Position numbers and translations under genes: made by a program. Of a stretch of 62,113 nucleotides of DNA, positions 44,317 to 53,425 are shown one piece after another (the first letter of the stretch is position 1; each line of letters opens with the position of its first letter). Source of the stretch: an uncultured bacterium (lineage in GTDB: Bacteria > DRYD01). The notes under the pieces were generated by a model that searched no databases, had not been told where the DNA came from, and was given only the letters and a program-made list of their open reading frames with translations. The stretch spans positions 1-62,113 of the forward strand of contig CAKZQG010000038.1 of assembly GCA_937139605.1 (NCBI GenBank), in the 5' to 3' direction.

Positions 44317-44355
44317 GCTGTAATTATTTATATTCCGCTATTACAGCAAAAGCGG
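44317..44355 (-). ncRNA. Candidate pseudoknot RNA, copy B (pdo leader)
   Basis: Read on minus: CCGCT (44355-44351), TTT, GCTGTAAT (44347-44340), AGCGG (44339-44335), linker AATATAAATA, ATTACAGC (44324-44317). The second stem is 8 bp perfect (9 bp with a closing T-A) and differs from copies A and C, yet complementarity is kept. The first stem and linker are the conserved parts. It lies between the fabH stop (35 bp before) and pdo. No T-tract follows. Confidence 0.65.
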
Positions 44356-44390
44356 ATATTATTTTTATAATTATATTACTTTTATAATTA

Positions 44391-45386
44391 TTAAAGTCTC
44401 CATATTACATTAGCCCAAGTAAATCCCGCACCAAATGCAGAAAATAATATCAAATCTCCTTCCTTAACTAATTTTTCTTTTAAAGCCTCATAAAAAGCAA
44501 TAGGTACAGAAGCCGCAGAAGTATTAGCATATTTATCTATATTATTATAAACCCTATTAGGATCTATTTTTAGATTTTCTATAATTCCATTTATTATCCT
44601 GATATTAGCTTGATGGAAAATATATAATTTTATATCATCAGGATTTAAATTATTTTTCTCTAATAATTCTTTTATTTTAGAAGGTACTAAAGTGATAGCA
44701 ATTTTAAATACCTCCCTACCTACCATTTTCAGATACCTATCAGAAAGGTTTTCACAAGTAGGAGGCTCTTTAACTCCACCAACAGGAACATATATTAAAT
44801 CAAATTTAGTTCCATCACTACCAACATTAGCATCAATTATCCCTTTATCAATAGAGTTATCAGCAGATAAAATAAAACTACCTGCTCCATCACCTAATAA
44901 AATACATACAGTTCTATCTGTCCAATCAACTAACTTAGAAATAGATTCAGCACCAACTAATAATATGTTTTTATATATCCCAGCTTTAATTAAAGAACTT
45001 GCAGTAATTAAAGCATAAACAAAAGCAGTACATCCAGAAAATACATCCATTGAACCTGTATTATCAGTAATCAGATTAGTTTTAGTTTTTAATTTTCCAT
45101 GTAATACAGAAGCAGTAGCAGGGATTATATAATCTGGGGAATTCGTTGCCAATACTATTAAATCAATTTTATCTATCTCATTATTTAAATTATTTATAGC
45201 ATTTAAAGAAGCATATAAAGCTAAATCTGAAGTAGTAATAGAATCCTCAACAATATACCTATATTTTATACCTGTTCTTTGAGTAATCCACTCATCCGTA
45301 GTATCAATAATTTTTTCTAAATCGTAATTAGATACTCTTTTAGAAGGCAAATATATTCCTATTGAAGATATCTTAACTCCAAACAT
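44391..45386 (-). CDS. fabH: 3-oxoacyl-ACP synthase III
   Basis: 331-residue thiolase-fold enzyme that starts fatty-acid synthesis by condensing an acyl-CoA with malonyl-ACP. The catalytic triad is visible: Cys119 (DVFSGCTAF), His258 (IFHQAN) and Asn288 (YANTSAAS). The N-terminal DEWITQRTGIKYR and C-terminal GAGFTWANVIWR are also typical. No other fab genes are adjacent. The leader holds the motif TTAATAAACTAC and a nested inverted repeat; no strong Shine-Dalgarno is seen. Confidence 0.95.
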   Translation of the reverse strand: MFGVKISSIGIYLPSKRVSNYDLEKIIDTTDEWITQRTGIKYRYIVEDSITTSDLALYASLNAINNLNNEIDKIDLIVLATNSPDYIIPATASVLHGKLKTKTNLITDNTGSMDVFSGCTAFVYALITASSLIKAGIYKNILLVGAESISKLVDWTDRTVCILLGDGAGSFILSADNSIDKGIIDANVGSDGTKFDLIYVPVGGVKEPPTCENLSDRYLKMVGREVFKIAITLVPSKIKELLEKNNLNPDDIKLYIFHQANIRIINGIIENLKIDPNRVYNNIDKYANTSAASVPIAFYEALKEKLVKEGDLILFSAFGAGFTWANVIWRL

Positions 45387-45406
45387 AATATTTTATTTAA
45401 ACTTTA

Positions 45407-45439
45407 TTAATAAACTACCCCTTACTTTTAATAAGTATG
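45407..45439 (-). promoter_or_regulatory. Motif shared with the EtfD-like gene, upstream of fabH
   Basis: TTAATAAACTAC at 45407-45418 is identical to the tandem copies at 41442 and 41463. A degenerate copy, TTAATAAGTATG, follows exactly 21 bp away (45428-45439), the same period as there. The motif starts 20 bp before the fabH start codon. It could be a shared operator for lipid-related genes. Confidence 0.45.
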
Positions 45440-45487
45440 TTCCCTACTCAGAATCCAGCTTTATAGAATCTAGATTTAAACTTTCTC

Positions 45488-45531
45488 ATTGTTAATACTA
45501 ATAAATTGTTCAAGTATTATTTTCTAACAAT
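45488..45531. repeat. Nested inverted repeat in the ftsA-fabH spacer
   Basis: Outer arms ATTGTTA (45488-45494) and TAACAAT (45525-45531) enclose inner arms AATACT (45494-45499) and AGTATT (45513-45518). It could be a terminator after ftsA, or a leader structure of fabH; no T-run is evident. The spacer is otherwise AT-rich without a gene. Confidence 0.35.
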
Positions 45532-45570
45532 TCATGTTATATAAGTATATATAATTCTTGTTGCAGTTTT

Positions 45571-46965
45571 TTAAAAGAAGTTTTTAAAAAATTCTGAGAT
45601 TTTTTCAACTATTCCTTTAACTTTATTAGATTTAACTATACTTATTTCATATTTACTTCGTTTATAATCTTGATAAATTTTATCAACAAAAATTTCAATC
45701 ATACCATATAAACTAGTTAATCTATAATCATCAAAATATTTTTTATTAACTTTAAAAGTATTTGTTCTAATTTCAAAGGTATTATATATTAGTTTATCAA
45801 TTCCTTTAATATTAGCGCCGCCACCAATAAGAAGGATATTAGAAATTAAAGAATAACTAAAAGAGTTAGCTAACGCTGATTTAAGTAGTTTAAGAATTTC
45901 TTCTAATCTAGGGATTATAACAGTATCAATAATTGATTGAATCTGAACTTTTTCCTTTTGAATTACATTTGAATTATTATAAAAAACTGGATTAATTTCT
46001 ATATATTCATCTTCTTTATGAATTTTAGAGATATCTATACCTAATAAAATATTATCTGCTTCTTCTAAATTTATACCCAAAGCAAAAGATATATCTTTTA
46101 ATATATTTTTAAGTCCTCTTTTTATATACACTTTAACATAAGGAGTACCTTCTAATATTACAACTACTTCAGTTATACTATATCCTAAATCAATGATAGC
46201 TAAAGGTGGTAAATCTCTTATCTTTCTCAAATTATTACTATTACTAATAGCCTTATTATAGGACAAAACATTAGGTATAAAAAATAAAGAATTTTTAGAA
46301 TTAAAATTAATATTATCATTTACTTCAAAACCTAATTTCTCAAAGGGTTTAGTTATATTTTTTTTATGATCAGATTTTATAGCAGAAATAAAAAGTTCTA
46401 TTTCCAAACTATTTTTAGCAGTTAATCCAATAGGATTATAAGTTTTATCAACAGAATCAATAATAAACAATCTTGGTAAAATAGAAATAATATTTTCAAA
46501 ATCTTCAGGTAAGGCTACTATAGTATCAGCATGTATTTTCCCTATCTTTGTTTTTTTAGATAAATAATCATCTAAAAAACTATGAGTTATTTCTTGATTA
46601 TTAACTTCAATTTTGAGATTACTAACAATAGAATACAAATTAGGTCCACCAATTGACAATAGAATAATATCTATATTTTTGTTTGTTTCTTTTTTTATAT
46701 CATTAACCAAAGAAGTAATAAACTCTTCATAAAGTGAGTAATCTACAACTCGTTGATAATTAATTCCTTCAGTATCGGCTAAACCTAATGCTAATATTTC
46801 GTAAAAACTATTTTTTTCAGAATTAATATTTCCATTATCTTGAATATTATTATTTTTTTCTTCTTTATAATTAATAGTCGGATTTTTAAAAAAATTCTCT
46901 AATAATTGAATGAGGCAGTACTTAGTAAATCTACTACCTATATCCAAAAACAAAACGTTAGCCAT
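45571..46965 (-). CDS. ftsA: FtsA-like cell division protein
   Basis: 464-residue actin-like protein. FLDIGSRFTKYCLI (phosphate 1), LAIIDLGYSITEVVVI (phosphate 2) and ILLIGGGANIKGID (adenosine motif) mark the ATPase; an SHS2 region lies at about 85-175. The C-terminal VEKISEFFKNFF is an amphipathic helix like the FtsA membrane anchor. It would tether FtsZ to the membrane. ftsZ is not adjacent, which is unusual. A PilM-like role is possible, but the C-terminal anchor favours FtsA. Confidence 0.75.
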   Translation of the reverse strand: MANVLFLDIGSRFTKYCLIQLLENFFKNPTINYKEEKNNNIQDNGNINSEKNSFYEILALGLADTEGINYQRVVDYSLYEEFITSLVNDIKKETNKNIDIILLSIGGPNLYSIVSNLKIEVNNQEITHSFLDDYLSKKTKIGKIHADTIVALPEDFENIISILPRLFIIDSVDKTYNPIGLTAKNSLEIELFISAIKSDHKKNITKPFEKLGFEVNDNINFNSKNSLFFIPNVLSYNKAISNSNNLRKIRDLPPLAIIDLGYSITEVVVILEGTPYVKVYIKRGLKNILKDISFALGINLEEADNILLGIDISKIHKEDEYIEINPVFYNNSNVIQKEKVQIQSIIDTVIIPRLEEILKLLKSALANSFSYSLISNILLIGGGANIKGIDKLIYNTFEIRTNTFKVNKKYFDDYRLTSLYGMIEIFVDKIYQDYKRSKYEISIVKSNKVKGIVEKISEFFKNFF

Positions 46966-47060
46966 AAAAAATTTAATTTTTACTATTTACTAATATAAAA
47001 TTATACTATTAATAAACAATTTCCTTTTTTTATAATTTAAATTTTAAAATTTTTATAATT

Positions 47061-49670
47061 TTAAATAGATACATATTGAATAGGTTCTTCAACAGTAGCT
47101 AATTCTATTAATTTTAATCCTTTAGAAATCAAAGCATTAGTAGTGGCAGAGTCATCTGGAAATGAAACTATAGATTCTAAAATAGTACCATAATCAAGTA
47201 AATTATTATACAATCTATTAGCTACAATAATAGCTTTGGATTTATCAGTATGAGGTAACATTAAAATAAATAATTTATTAGTTTTATCAAAAGTAGCTAA
47301 ATCTATACCAAACCTTATATTTCTCCGTATATCAGCCCCTAATTTTGAAACAATACTATTTATAATATCACTATCAACAGCTTGAGTTAATATAATAGCT
47401 TTTAGAAAAATTAAAGACATAGGTAAAGAATATCTTCTACATCTTTTGATTTCTTTTTCTAAATCAAAAGTAAAATCATTATAAGTATATAAATTAGTAA
47501 TAGGATCGATTCTAAGTTCCCTAGAAGAATCAGTGGATTTAGTTTCAGATTTAATTTCAGATTCTTCTATAGTAGCAATAGTTACTCTGTTTTTGCCATT
47601 TTTCTTAGAAATATAAGCAGCTTCGTCAGCTTTCTTAAATAGATCGTTTTTAGTTTTAGCATGAATAGGATAAGTAGCTAATCCAAAAGAAGCAGTTATT
47701 ATATAATTTTCTGGTAATCCTGGATATTTATGACTAGAAATATTAGCTCTAATTCTTTCAGCGATTTTATAAGCGCCATCTACATCAGTAAAAGGTAAAA
47801 CAATAACAAACTCTTCTCCTCCCCATCTCGCAGCAACATCTATTCCATCCCTTATATTATTTTTAATTATTTTAGCAGTTTCTCTTAAAACTTTATCACC
47901 TGTCAAGTGTCCAAACGTATCATTTATTTTCTTAAAATTATCCAAATCACAAACTATCAAAGATAAAGGTTGAGAATATCTTTCTGATCTCTTTAATTCA
48001 TTTACAATAGTATTTTCAAAATATTTTCTATTATAAAGCATAGTTGTTTCATCAACTATACTAGATTCGTGGAAAATAAATGAATCAATATGATTAATTA
48101 TCCTTGGAACTATCACACCTATTTTTTGATTAACCTCTATTAATTTAAGAAAATTTAAAGAATATGGGAATTTCATCAAAATAATTCCTTTTAAAATTTT
48201 TTTATCAATTATAGGAATAATATAATTAACTCCCTCTTTTAAAATTCTTTCTAAAAGACTAGGAAATATTTCATTAAACATATTTTGTAATCTAACTGAT
48301 AAACTTTTAATAGGAATCAACTCAGTAGATATCAATTTTCTTTCAATTATTTCCCGAGAATCATAATTAACTAATATTTGAATTTTTTTTAATTCTTCAG
48401 GAACATTTCCATAATTAGAAATAGTATATAAAACATTAGAAGTAGAATTATATAGAAGAAAAGAAATGAATTCTGTATTAGGAATTAGCTTAGATAAATT
48501 ACCAATTAAAAGGGAACATAAGTATTCTAAATTATCAGCTTCTTCTGCTGCTTTATCTATCTGTCTTTGCATCAATATTAATTCCCTTTGAGAATTATAT
48601 AAATAAACTAGTACAGACAAAGCAGATACAAAAATTAATATTAATAATAAAAATATAATTTTTAATATAAAATCTTTTAACTCATTTTTCATTTTTTCTT
48701 TTACCTTATATTCTAAGATCTCTAAATTTTGATTATATTTTATTTTTTTAGCTTGATCTATATATTTTAAAGAATTTTTTAAATCATCATTGATATAATA
48801 AATATTAGCCAAATAGTAATACCCTTCAAATTTCACATTATCATCAGTATTAGAAATTAATTTTTGATTAATAATTTGTTTAGCTTGTTCATAATCCTTT
48901 AACTTAATAAGTACTTCAACAAACCTTGCGTAATTTAAATACAAATTAGGTTGTAATTTTATCATTTTTTCTAAAACCTCTTTTGCTTTTTCATATTGCT
49001 CAGCCTTATAGTATGCATTATATAATTGGTAAAGGTAATACCCTGAATTAGGTAATAAATTAACTATCTCTTGGTATTGCCGTATCCCATCATTATATCT
49101 TCTTAAATCTACATAGATTTGAGCTAAAACTCTTCTACCTATTACAAAAGTAGGTTCTATTTTAACACATTCTTCTAGATATTCTATTGCTTTATTATTA
49201 TCCCCTAAAGTAAAATATAAATTACCTAAAATATAATAACTTATATAATTTTTATGGTTTTTGGATATACTTAACTCTAGATATTTTTTAGAATTTTCCA
49301 TATCAGAAATATTGAAATAACAATATCCTAACAACATATAATAATCTGAAATTAATTTATCATCATTAGTAGCTAAATAATAATCTTCAAATTCCTTTAA
49401 TTTATCGATAGCTTCATTATATTTTAATTTCAATATTAATTCATTATAAATTTTTGTTAAAGTAATATCTTTATTTAAAAAATTCAGATCAACGAATTTA
49501 GCTTCGTAAGTACCAATCAATGGATAATTACCAGCAATTATCGTTTCAAATATAAAACTATAACTTAACTTATAAAATACTAAAATAAAAAAAATTTTAA
49601 AAATAATTATTTTAATAAAATTACTTAAAAGACTAAAAATCTTTAATTTAACGGATTTAAAAGATACCAT
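47061..49670 (-). CDS. Membrane TPR protein with GGDEF and degenerate second GGDEF domain
   Basis: 869-residue protein: N-terminal membrane helix (about 15-40), TPR repeats (about 60-330, e.g. YYMLLGYCYFNISDMENSKK and YYILGNLYFTLGDNNKAIEY), a second helix (about 335-357), a GAF-like region, then a GGDEF domain with ARWGGEEFVIVLPF and TMLYNRKYFE, likely an active diguanylate cyclase. A second GGDEF-like domain at the C-terminus has DPITNLYTYNDFTF but TFDKTNKLFILML in place of the signature, so it is probably inactive. The N-terminal TPRs would lie outside the cytoplasm. Confidence 0.85.
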   Translation of the reverse strand: MVSFKSVKLKIFSLLSNFIKIIIFKIFFILVFYKLSYSFIFETIIAGNYPLIGTYEAKFVDLNFLNKDITLTKIYNELILKLKYNEAIDKLKEFEDYYLATNDDKLISDYYMLLGYCYFNISDMENSKKYLELSISKNHKNYISYYILGNLYFTLGDNNKAIEYLEECVKIEPTFVIGRRVLAQIYVDLRRYNDGIRQYQEIVNLLPNSGYYLYQLYNAYYKAEQYEKAKEVLEKMIKLQPNLYLNYARFVEVLIKLKDYEQAKQIINQKLISNTDDNVKFEGYYYLANIYYINDDLKNSLKYIDQAKKIKYNQNLEILEYKVKEKMKNELKDFILKIIFLLLILIFVSALSVLVYLYNSQRELILMQRQIDKAAEEADNLEYLCSLLIGNLSKLIPNTEFISFLLYNSTSNVLYTISNYGNVPEELKKIQILVNYDSREIIERKLISTELIPIKSLSVRLQNMFNEIFPSLLERILKEGVNYIIPIIDKKILKGIILMKFPYSLNFLKLIEVNQKIGVIVPRIINHIDSFIFHESSIVDETTMLYNRKYFENTIVNELKRSERYSQPLSLIVCDLDNFKKINDTFGHLTGDKVLRETAKIIKNNIRDGIDVAARWGGEEFVIVLPFTDVDGAYKIAERIRANISSHKYPGLPENYIITASFGLATYPIHAKTKNDLFKKADEAAYISKKNGKNRVTIATIEESEIKSETKSTDSSRELRIDPITNLYTYNDFTFDLEKEIKRCRRYSLPMSLIFLKAIILTQAVDSDIINSIVSKLGADIRRNIRFGIDLATFDKTNKLFILMLPHTDKSKAIIVANRLYNNLLDYGTILESIVSFPDDSATTNALISKGLKLIELATVEEPIQYVSI

Positions 49671-50379
49671 ATTTATTTAATAATTTCCTAAATTCATAAT
49701 AATATTCATTACTTGCTAAATGAAAATCATTAATATCTAAAGAAGAAATTTCTTCAAATAATTCTATAAATATTTCTAAAATATATTCTTTTTTTTCAAA
49801 TTTATTTATATTCTCAAGTAGGATCTTTAAAATTTCATTGTAAGAAATATTATTTATTTCTTTTAGAAAATATAATTCTAAGATAAATAGGTTTTCACTT
49901 TTAGGAAATATTGATTTTAAAGTATAAATTAAATTGAATAAACTAAATTTATCAAAACTATTATAATATTTTAATAATGCATACTCTAATAAAACAATAT
50001 CATCTAAAATTTTAGAAACAATACTAATAAATTTATCTTTAGCTAATTCTTTGTTTAGTTTTAATGTTTCGTTAATATCAATTAAAATTAGGACTAAATT
50101 AGCGGTATTTTTAAAACCTTTTACATAACTTAAATTAGCAAAATACCTTGCTTTGTTATAATTACCTTTCCTAAACTCTATTATTGAATATAAAAAATCC
50201 AGAATCCCTTTAAAGTACAAATCCTTATTTTCAAAAACTAAATTACTATAATTACTACAAATTTTTTCTAATACTAAATCAAAAGATTCATCATATTTTA
50301 GTAAAATATCTAATAAAAAATCGATATCATTTTTATCAATAGCTTTTTCAATAGCTCTTGTTAAAATCTGGAGCTCCAT
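49657..50379 (-). CDS. Hypothetical helical protein upstream of the TPR-GGDEF gene
   Basis: 240-residue protein of mostly helices with weak repeat character (LDFLYSIIEFRKGNYNKARY resembles a TPR helix pair). It overlaps the start of the TPR-GGDEF gene by 14 bp, so the two are translationally coupled and likely act together. I do not recognise a named family. Confidence 0.6.
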   Translation of the reverse strand: MELQILTRAIEKAIDKNDIDFLLDILLKYDESFDLVLEKICSNYSNLVFENKDLYFKGILDFLYSIIEFRKGNYNKARYFANLSYVKGFKNTANLVLILIDINETLKLNKELAKDKFISIVSKILDDIVLLEYALLKYYNSFDKFSLFNLIYTLKSIFPKSENLFILELYFLKEINNISYNEILKILLENINKFEKKEYILEIFIELFEEISSLDINDFHLASNEYYYEFRKLLNKYGIF

Positions 50380-50484
50380 ATTACTTTTTTATTTTTAAAA
50401 ATTTTCTAAATAGATAACCCATATTAAATTATTCTATTATTAAATTATATAAAAATAAAAAAAAATCCTTTGATTTAATAATAT

Positions 50485-51573
50485 TTAAATGTTTTTTAAG
50501 AGATAATCAATATACTTTTTTACTCCTTTATAAATCGTAGTAAATCTAAAGTTAATATTATATTTCTTAAAAATTTCAATTAAATTTTTATTATTTGCTT
50601 TAGTAAAGAATTGATATTTATTTTTAAGTTCATTTGGGAAAGGGATCTCTAATATATTTATATCCTTTTTATTTAATTTTTGTTGCATATAATTTTTTAC
50701 TATATTAGCAACAGTTATAAAAGAGACAGGCTTAGATGTTCCACAATCGTATATTCCACTTAAGTTATCTAATTTTTCATTTTCCATTATAATTTTAAAT
50801 AAAAATAAATTAATATGAACAATATCATCAATAAAAATGAAATCTCTAAAAAAATTTTGACTACCTTCAAAAACTTTAATAATATTTTCTTTTATAGCTT
50901 GATTAAAGAAATGGAAAACAACAGAAGCCATAAACCCTTTATGCTCTTCATAAAAACCATATACATTAAAATACCTTAATCCTATAACAATATTCCTTAA
51001 TTCATTAGCATTTAAAGAATTAATTACATAATTATCAAATAAAAATTTAGATAAAGCATAGTAATTAAGCGGATTATATTCAATTCTTTTTCTATTTTTA
51101 AGGTTTCCATAAACAGAAGCAGAAGAAGCAAAAATTAATGGGATATTAAAAATTTTAGAAAAATTTAAAATTTCTTTACTATATTCAAAATTATTTTGTA
51201 ATAAATAATTCAAATCTTGTTCTAAGGTATTAGTACAAGCTCCTTGATGAAAAATAAATCCTATCTTATTTAAATCATATTTACTTATCAATTTTTGATC
51301 TTTAATTAATTCTAGAAATTTTTCCTTCTGAAAATAATTTATAAATTTAATTTCTGATAATCTTTTTAACTTTATCTGATTAAGGAAATTATAATTATCA
51401 TTATGATTAAAAATATTATCAACAATTATTAAATTAGTAAATCCAATAGAATTTAAAATTAAAGCTAAATTAAAACCAATAAACCCCAACCCTCCCGTTA
51501 ATAATATATATTTATTTTTATTAAAATTATTAATAAAATCTTTATTAAGATTAAGATTATTTGTTTTTTTCAT
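50485..51573 (-). CDS. hldD: ADP-L-glycero-D-manno-heptose 6-epimerase
   Basis: 362-residue short-chain dehydrogenase-fold epimerase that completes the heptose donor of the LPS inner core. NAD(P) site LTGGLGFIGFNLA (near 25), IFHQGACTNT, SSASVYG, the YALSK catalytic pair (YxxxK), LRYFNVYGFYEEHKGFMASV and FFRDFIFIDDIV are the HldD-specific signatures. It implies heptose-containing LPS. It lies 21 bp downstream of rny, in a cluster with lpxD. Confidence 0.95.
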   Translation of the reverse strand: MKKTNNLNLNKDFINNFNKNKYILLTGGLGFIGFNLALILNSIGFTNLIIVDNIFNHNDNYNFLNQIKLKRLSEIKFINYFQKEKFLELIKDQKLISKYDLNKIGFIFHQGACTNTLEQDLNYLLQNNFEYSKEILNFSKIFNIPLIFASSASVYGNLKNRKRIEYNPLNYYALSKFLFDNYVINSLNANELRNIVIGLRYFNVYGFYEEHKGFMASVVFHFFNQAIKENIIKVFEGSQNFFRDFIFIDDIVHINLFLFKIIMENEKLDNLSGIYDCGTSKPVSFITVANIVKNYMQQKLNKKDINILEIPFPNELKNKYQFFTKANNKNLIEIFKKYNINFRFTTIYKGVKKYIDYLLKNI

Positions 51574-51594
51574 ATGATTTGTTAATTATTTAAA

Positions 51595-53421
51595 TTATTT
51601 AGCAGTTTGTACAGCGATTATTTTTCGTATAACAGTTACTCTAATTAAGCCTGGATATTTAAGATTATTTTCGATAGCTTTAGCAATATCCTTAGCTAAT
51701 TTATATACTTCATTATCTAAGACCATATCGGGTTTAACAAAAACAATAACTTCCTTACCTCCTTGAAGCACATAAGCTTTTTCAACCCCATTAAAAGACA
51801 TCGCTATTTCTTCCAGCTTTTGTAGTCTCTGAATATATAATTGATAAGTTTCTTTACGAGCACCAGGTCTAGAAGCAGAAATAGCATCAGCTATCTGAAC
51901 TATCAAATCTTCTAAAGTTTCTTGTGGTACTTCATTATGATGGCTTGCAATTGCTCTAACTACTTCTTCTTTTTCCCCGTATATTTTAGCTATTTTAGCA
52001 CCTGCTATAGCATGGGGCTCCCCATTAGTTTCTTCTAAAACCTTACCTATATCATGTAATAAAGCAGCTCTTCTACAAACTTCCACATCTGCTCCTAATT
52101 CTGTTGCTAATAACGTTGCTATCTGAGAAACTTGGATACTATGTTTTAATAAATTTTGTCCGTAGCTTGTTCTGTATTTCATCTTTCCCAATATAGTAAT
52201 CAAATCAGGGTGTAAATCATAGACCTTAGCTTGGATAGCGGCATTCTCTCCTTCTTCTTGAATCTTTAGGTTTATTTCTTTCTCTATTTGATCATATACT
52301 TCTTGTATAGCAATTGGGTTTATTTTACCTATACTTATGAGTTTTTCTAAAGTTAATCTAGCTTTTTCTCTCCTTATAGGATCAAACGAAGAAACTAAAA
52401 CAACCTCTGAATTATCATCTATAATTAAATCAACACCAGTTATTTCTTCAAAAGCTTTAATATTTCTTCCTTCTTTTCCTATTATTCTACCTTTTAGTTC
52501 TTCAGAAGGTAAAACGACAGAAGAAGTAGTATTTTCAGCTACACTATCAACAGTAATCCTACTTAAAGCATTTAAAAGAATTCTCTTAGCTTTAGCTTCT
52601 GCATTTTTTATATATTCTTGTTCTATTTTTTGAGATACTATAAGTAACTCGGTTTTCATATTTTCTTCTGTTTTTTTAATAACTATTTCCTTAGCAGCTT
52701 CAGGAGTTAGATTAGATATCTTTAATAATTCTTCCTCTGCCTTAGCTTTTAATTGATTAACATAATTCATTTTTTCTTCTATTTCCTTTTCTTTAGTTAA
52801 TATTTCTTGTTGTTTTTGAGCTAATTCTTCCTTTTTAATATCTATTTCTTTTAGTTTAACAGATAGTTGTTTCTCTTTTTCCCAGAGTTCTAATTTAATA
52901 GCATCTATTTTATCCCATTCTTTATTAATTAATTCAAATTTTTCCATAGCTTTTTTAGTGATTTCTTCTGCATCTTTTTTAGCTTTCTCTATTAATTTCT
53001 CATTATCTGAAATTATTTTGTCTTTTTCATTTTGCAGCTTTTCTATTTCCTTATTAATTTTTTGTATCTCATTATTCAATTTTTCTATTTCTTTATTTTT
53101 AATATTTATCTCATTTTCTAAAGAATTTAATTGATTACTTAGTAATTCTCTTTGATTATTTAAATTAACGATAATATTTTTTAAGTTTTTTTCTTGATCA
53201 ATTAATTCTTGGATTTTTTGTTTTAAATCTTTATACTCTTTTAAATCTTGAGATAATGAAATATCTTGATTATTTTTTGAATTTAAATTATTTTCTTCTT
53301 TAGGTAATTGTTGATAAGTATTATTTTTTTCTAACTTAGATAATTTATAAAAAATAAATCCTAATAAAACAAGTGATATTATTATAAAAATTATTAATAA
53401 GATTATTAATAAATTATACAT
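51595..53421 (-). CDS. rny: Ribonuclease Y
   Basis: 608-residue membrane-anchored endoribonuclease that starts mRNA decay. N-terminal helix (about 4-27), long coiled coil (about 45-250), KH domain with LKGRIIGKEGRNIKAFE, and HD domain with RRAALLHDIGKVLEE and AIASHHNE. Length is somewhat over the usual ~520 because of a longer coiled coil. ATG at 53421 is chosen: AAGGAGG lies ten bases before it, and a longer reading would overlap lpxD. Confidence 0.96.
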   Translation of the reverse strand: MYNLLIILLIIFIIISLVLLGFIFYKLSKLEKNNTYQQLPKEENNLNSKNNQDISLSQDLKEYKDLKQKIQELIDQEKNLKNIIVNLNNQRELLSNQLNSLENEINIKNKEIEKLNNEIQKINKEIEKLQNEKDKIISDNEKLIEKAKKDAEEITKKAMEKFELINKEWDKIDAIKLELWEKEKQLSVKLKEIDIKKEELAQKQQEILTKEKEIEEKMNYVNQLKAKAEEELLKISNLTPEAAKEIVIKKTEENMKTELLIVSQKIEQEYIKNAEAKAKRILLNALSRITVDSVAENTTSSVVLPSEELKGRIIGKEGRNIKAFEEITGVDLIIDDNSEVVLVSSFDPIRREKARLTLEKLISIGKINPIAIQEVYDQIEKEINLKIQEEGENAAIQAKVYDLHPDLITILGKMKYRTSYGQNLLKHSIQVSQIATLLATELGADVEVCRRAALLHDIGKVLEETNGEPHAIAGAKIAKIYGEKEEVVRAIASHHNEVPQETLEDLIVQIADAISASRPGARKETYQLYIQRLQKLEEIAMSFNGVEKAYVLQGGKEVIVFVKPDMVLDNEVYKLAKDIAKAIENNLKYPGLIRVTVIRKIIAVQTAK

Positions 53422-53425
53422 AAAA

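Noticed and set aside
42935-44355. Pseudoknot elements as ordinary intrinsic terminators
   Set aside because: No run of T follows the 3' arm in any of the three copies, and the two stems cross instead of forming a simple hairpin.
44692-45018. 108-codon plus-strand frame inside fabH
   Set aside because: It is antisense to a clearly coding gene with catalytic residues, has no ribosome-binding site and no recognisable domain; the same holds for the other antisense frames.
45488-45531. Fourth pseudoknot copy before fabH
   Set aside because: The arms are nested, not crossing, and there is no CCGCY or RGCGG.
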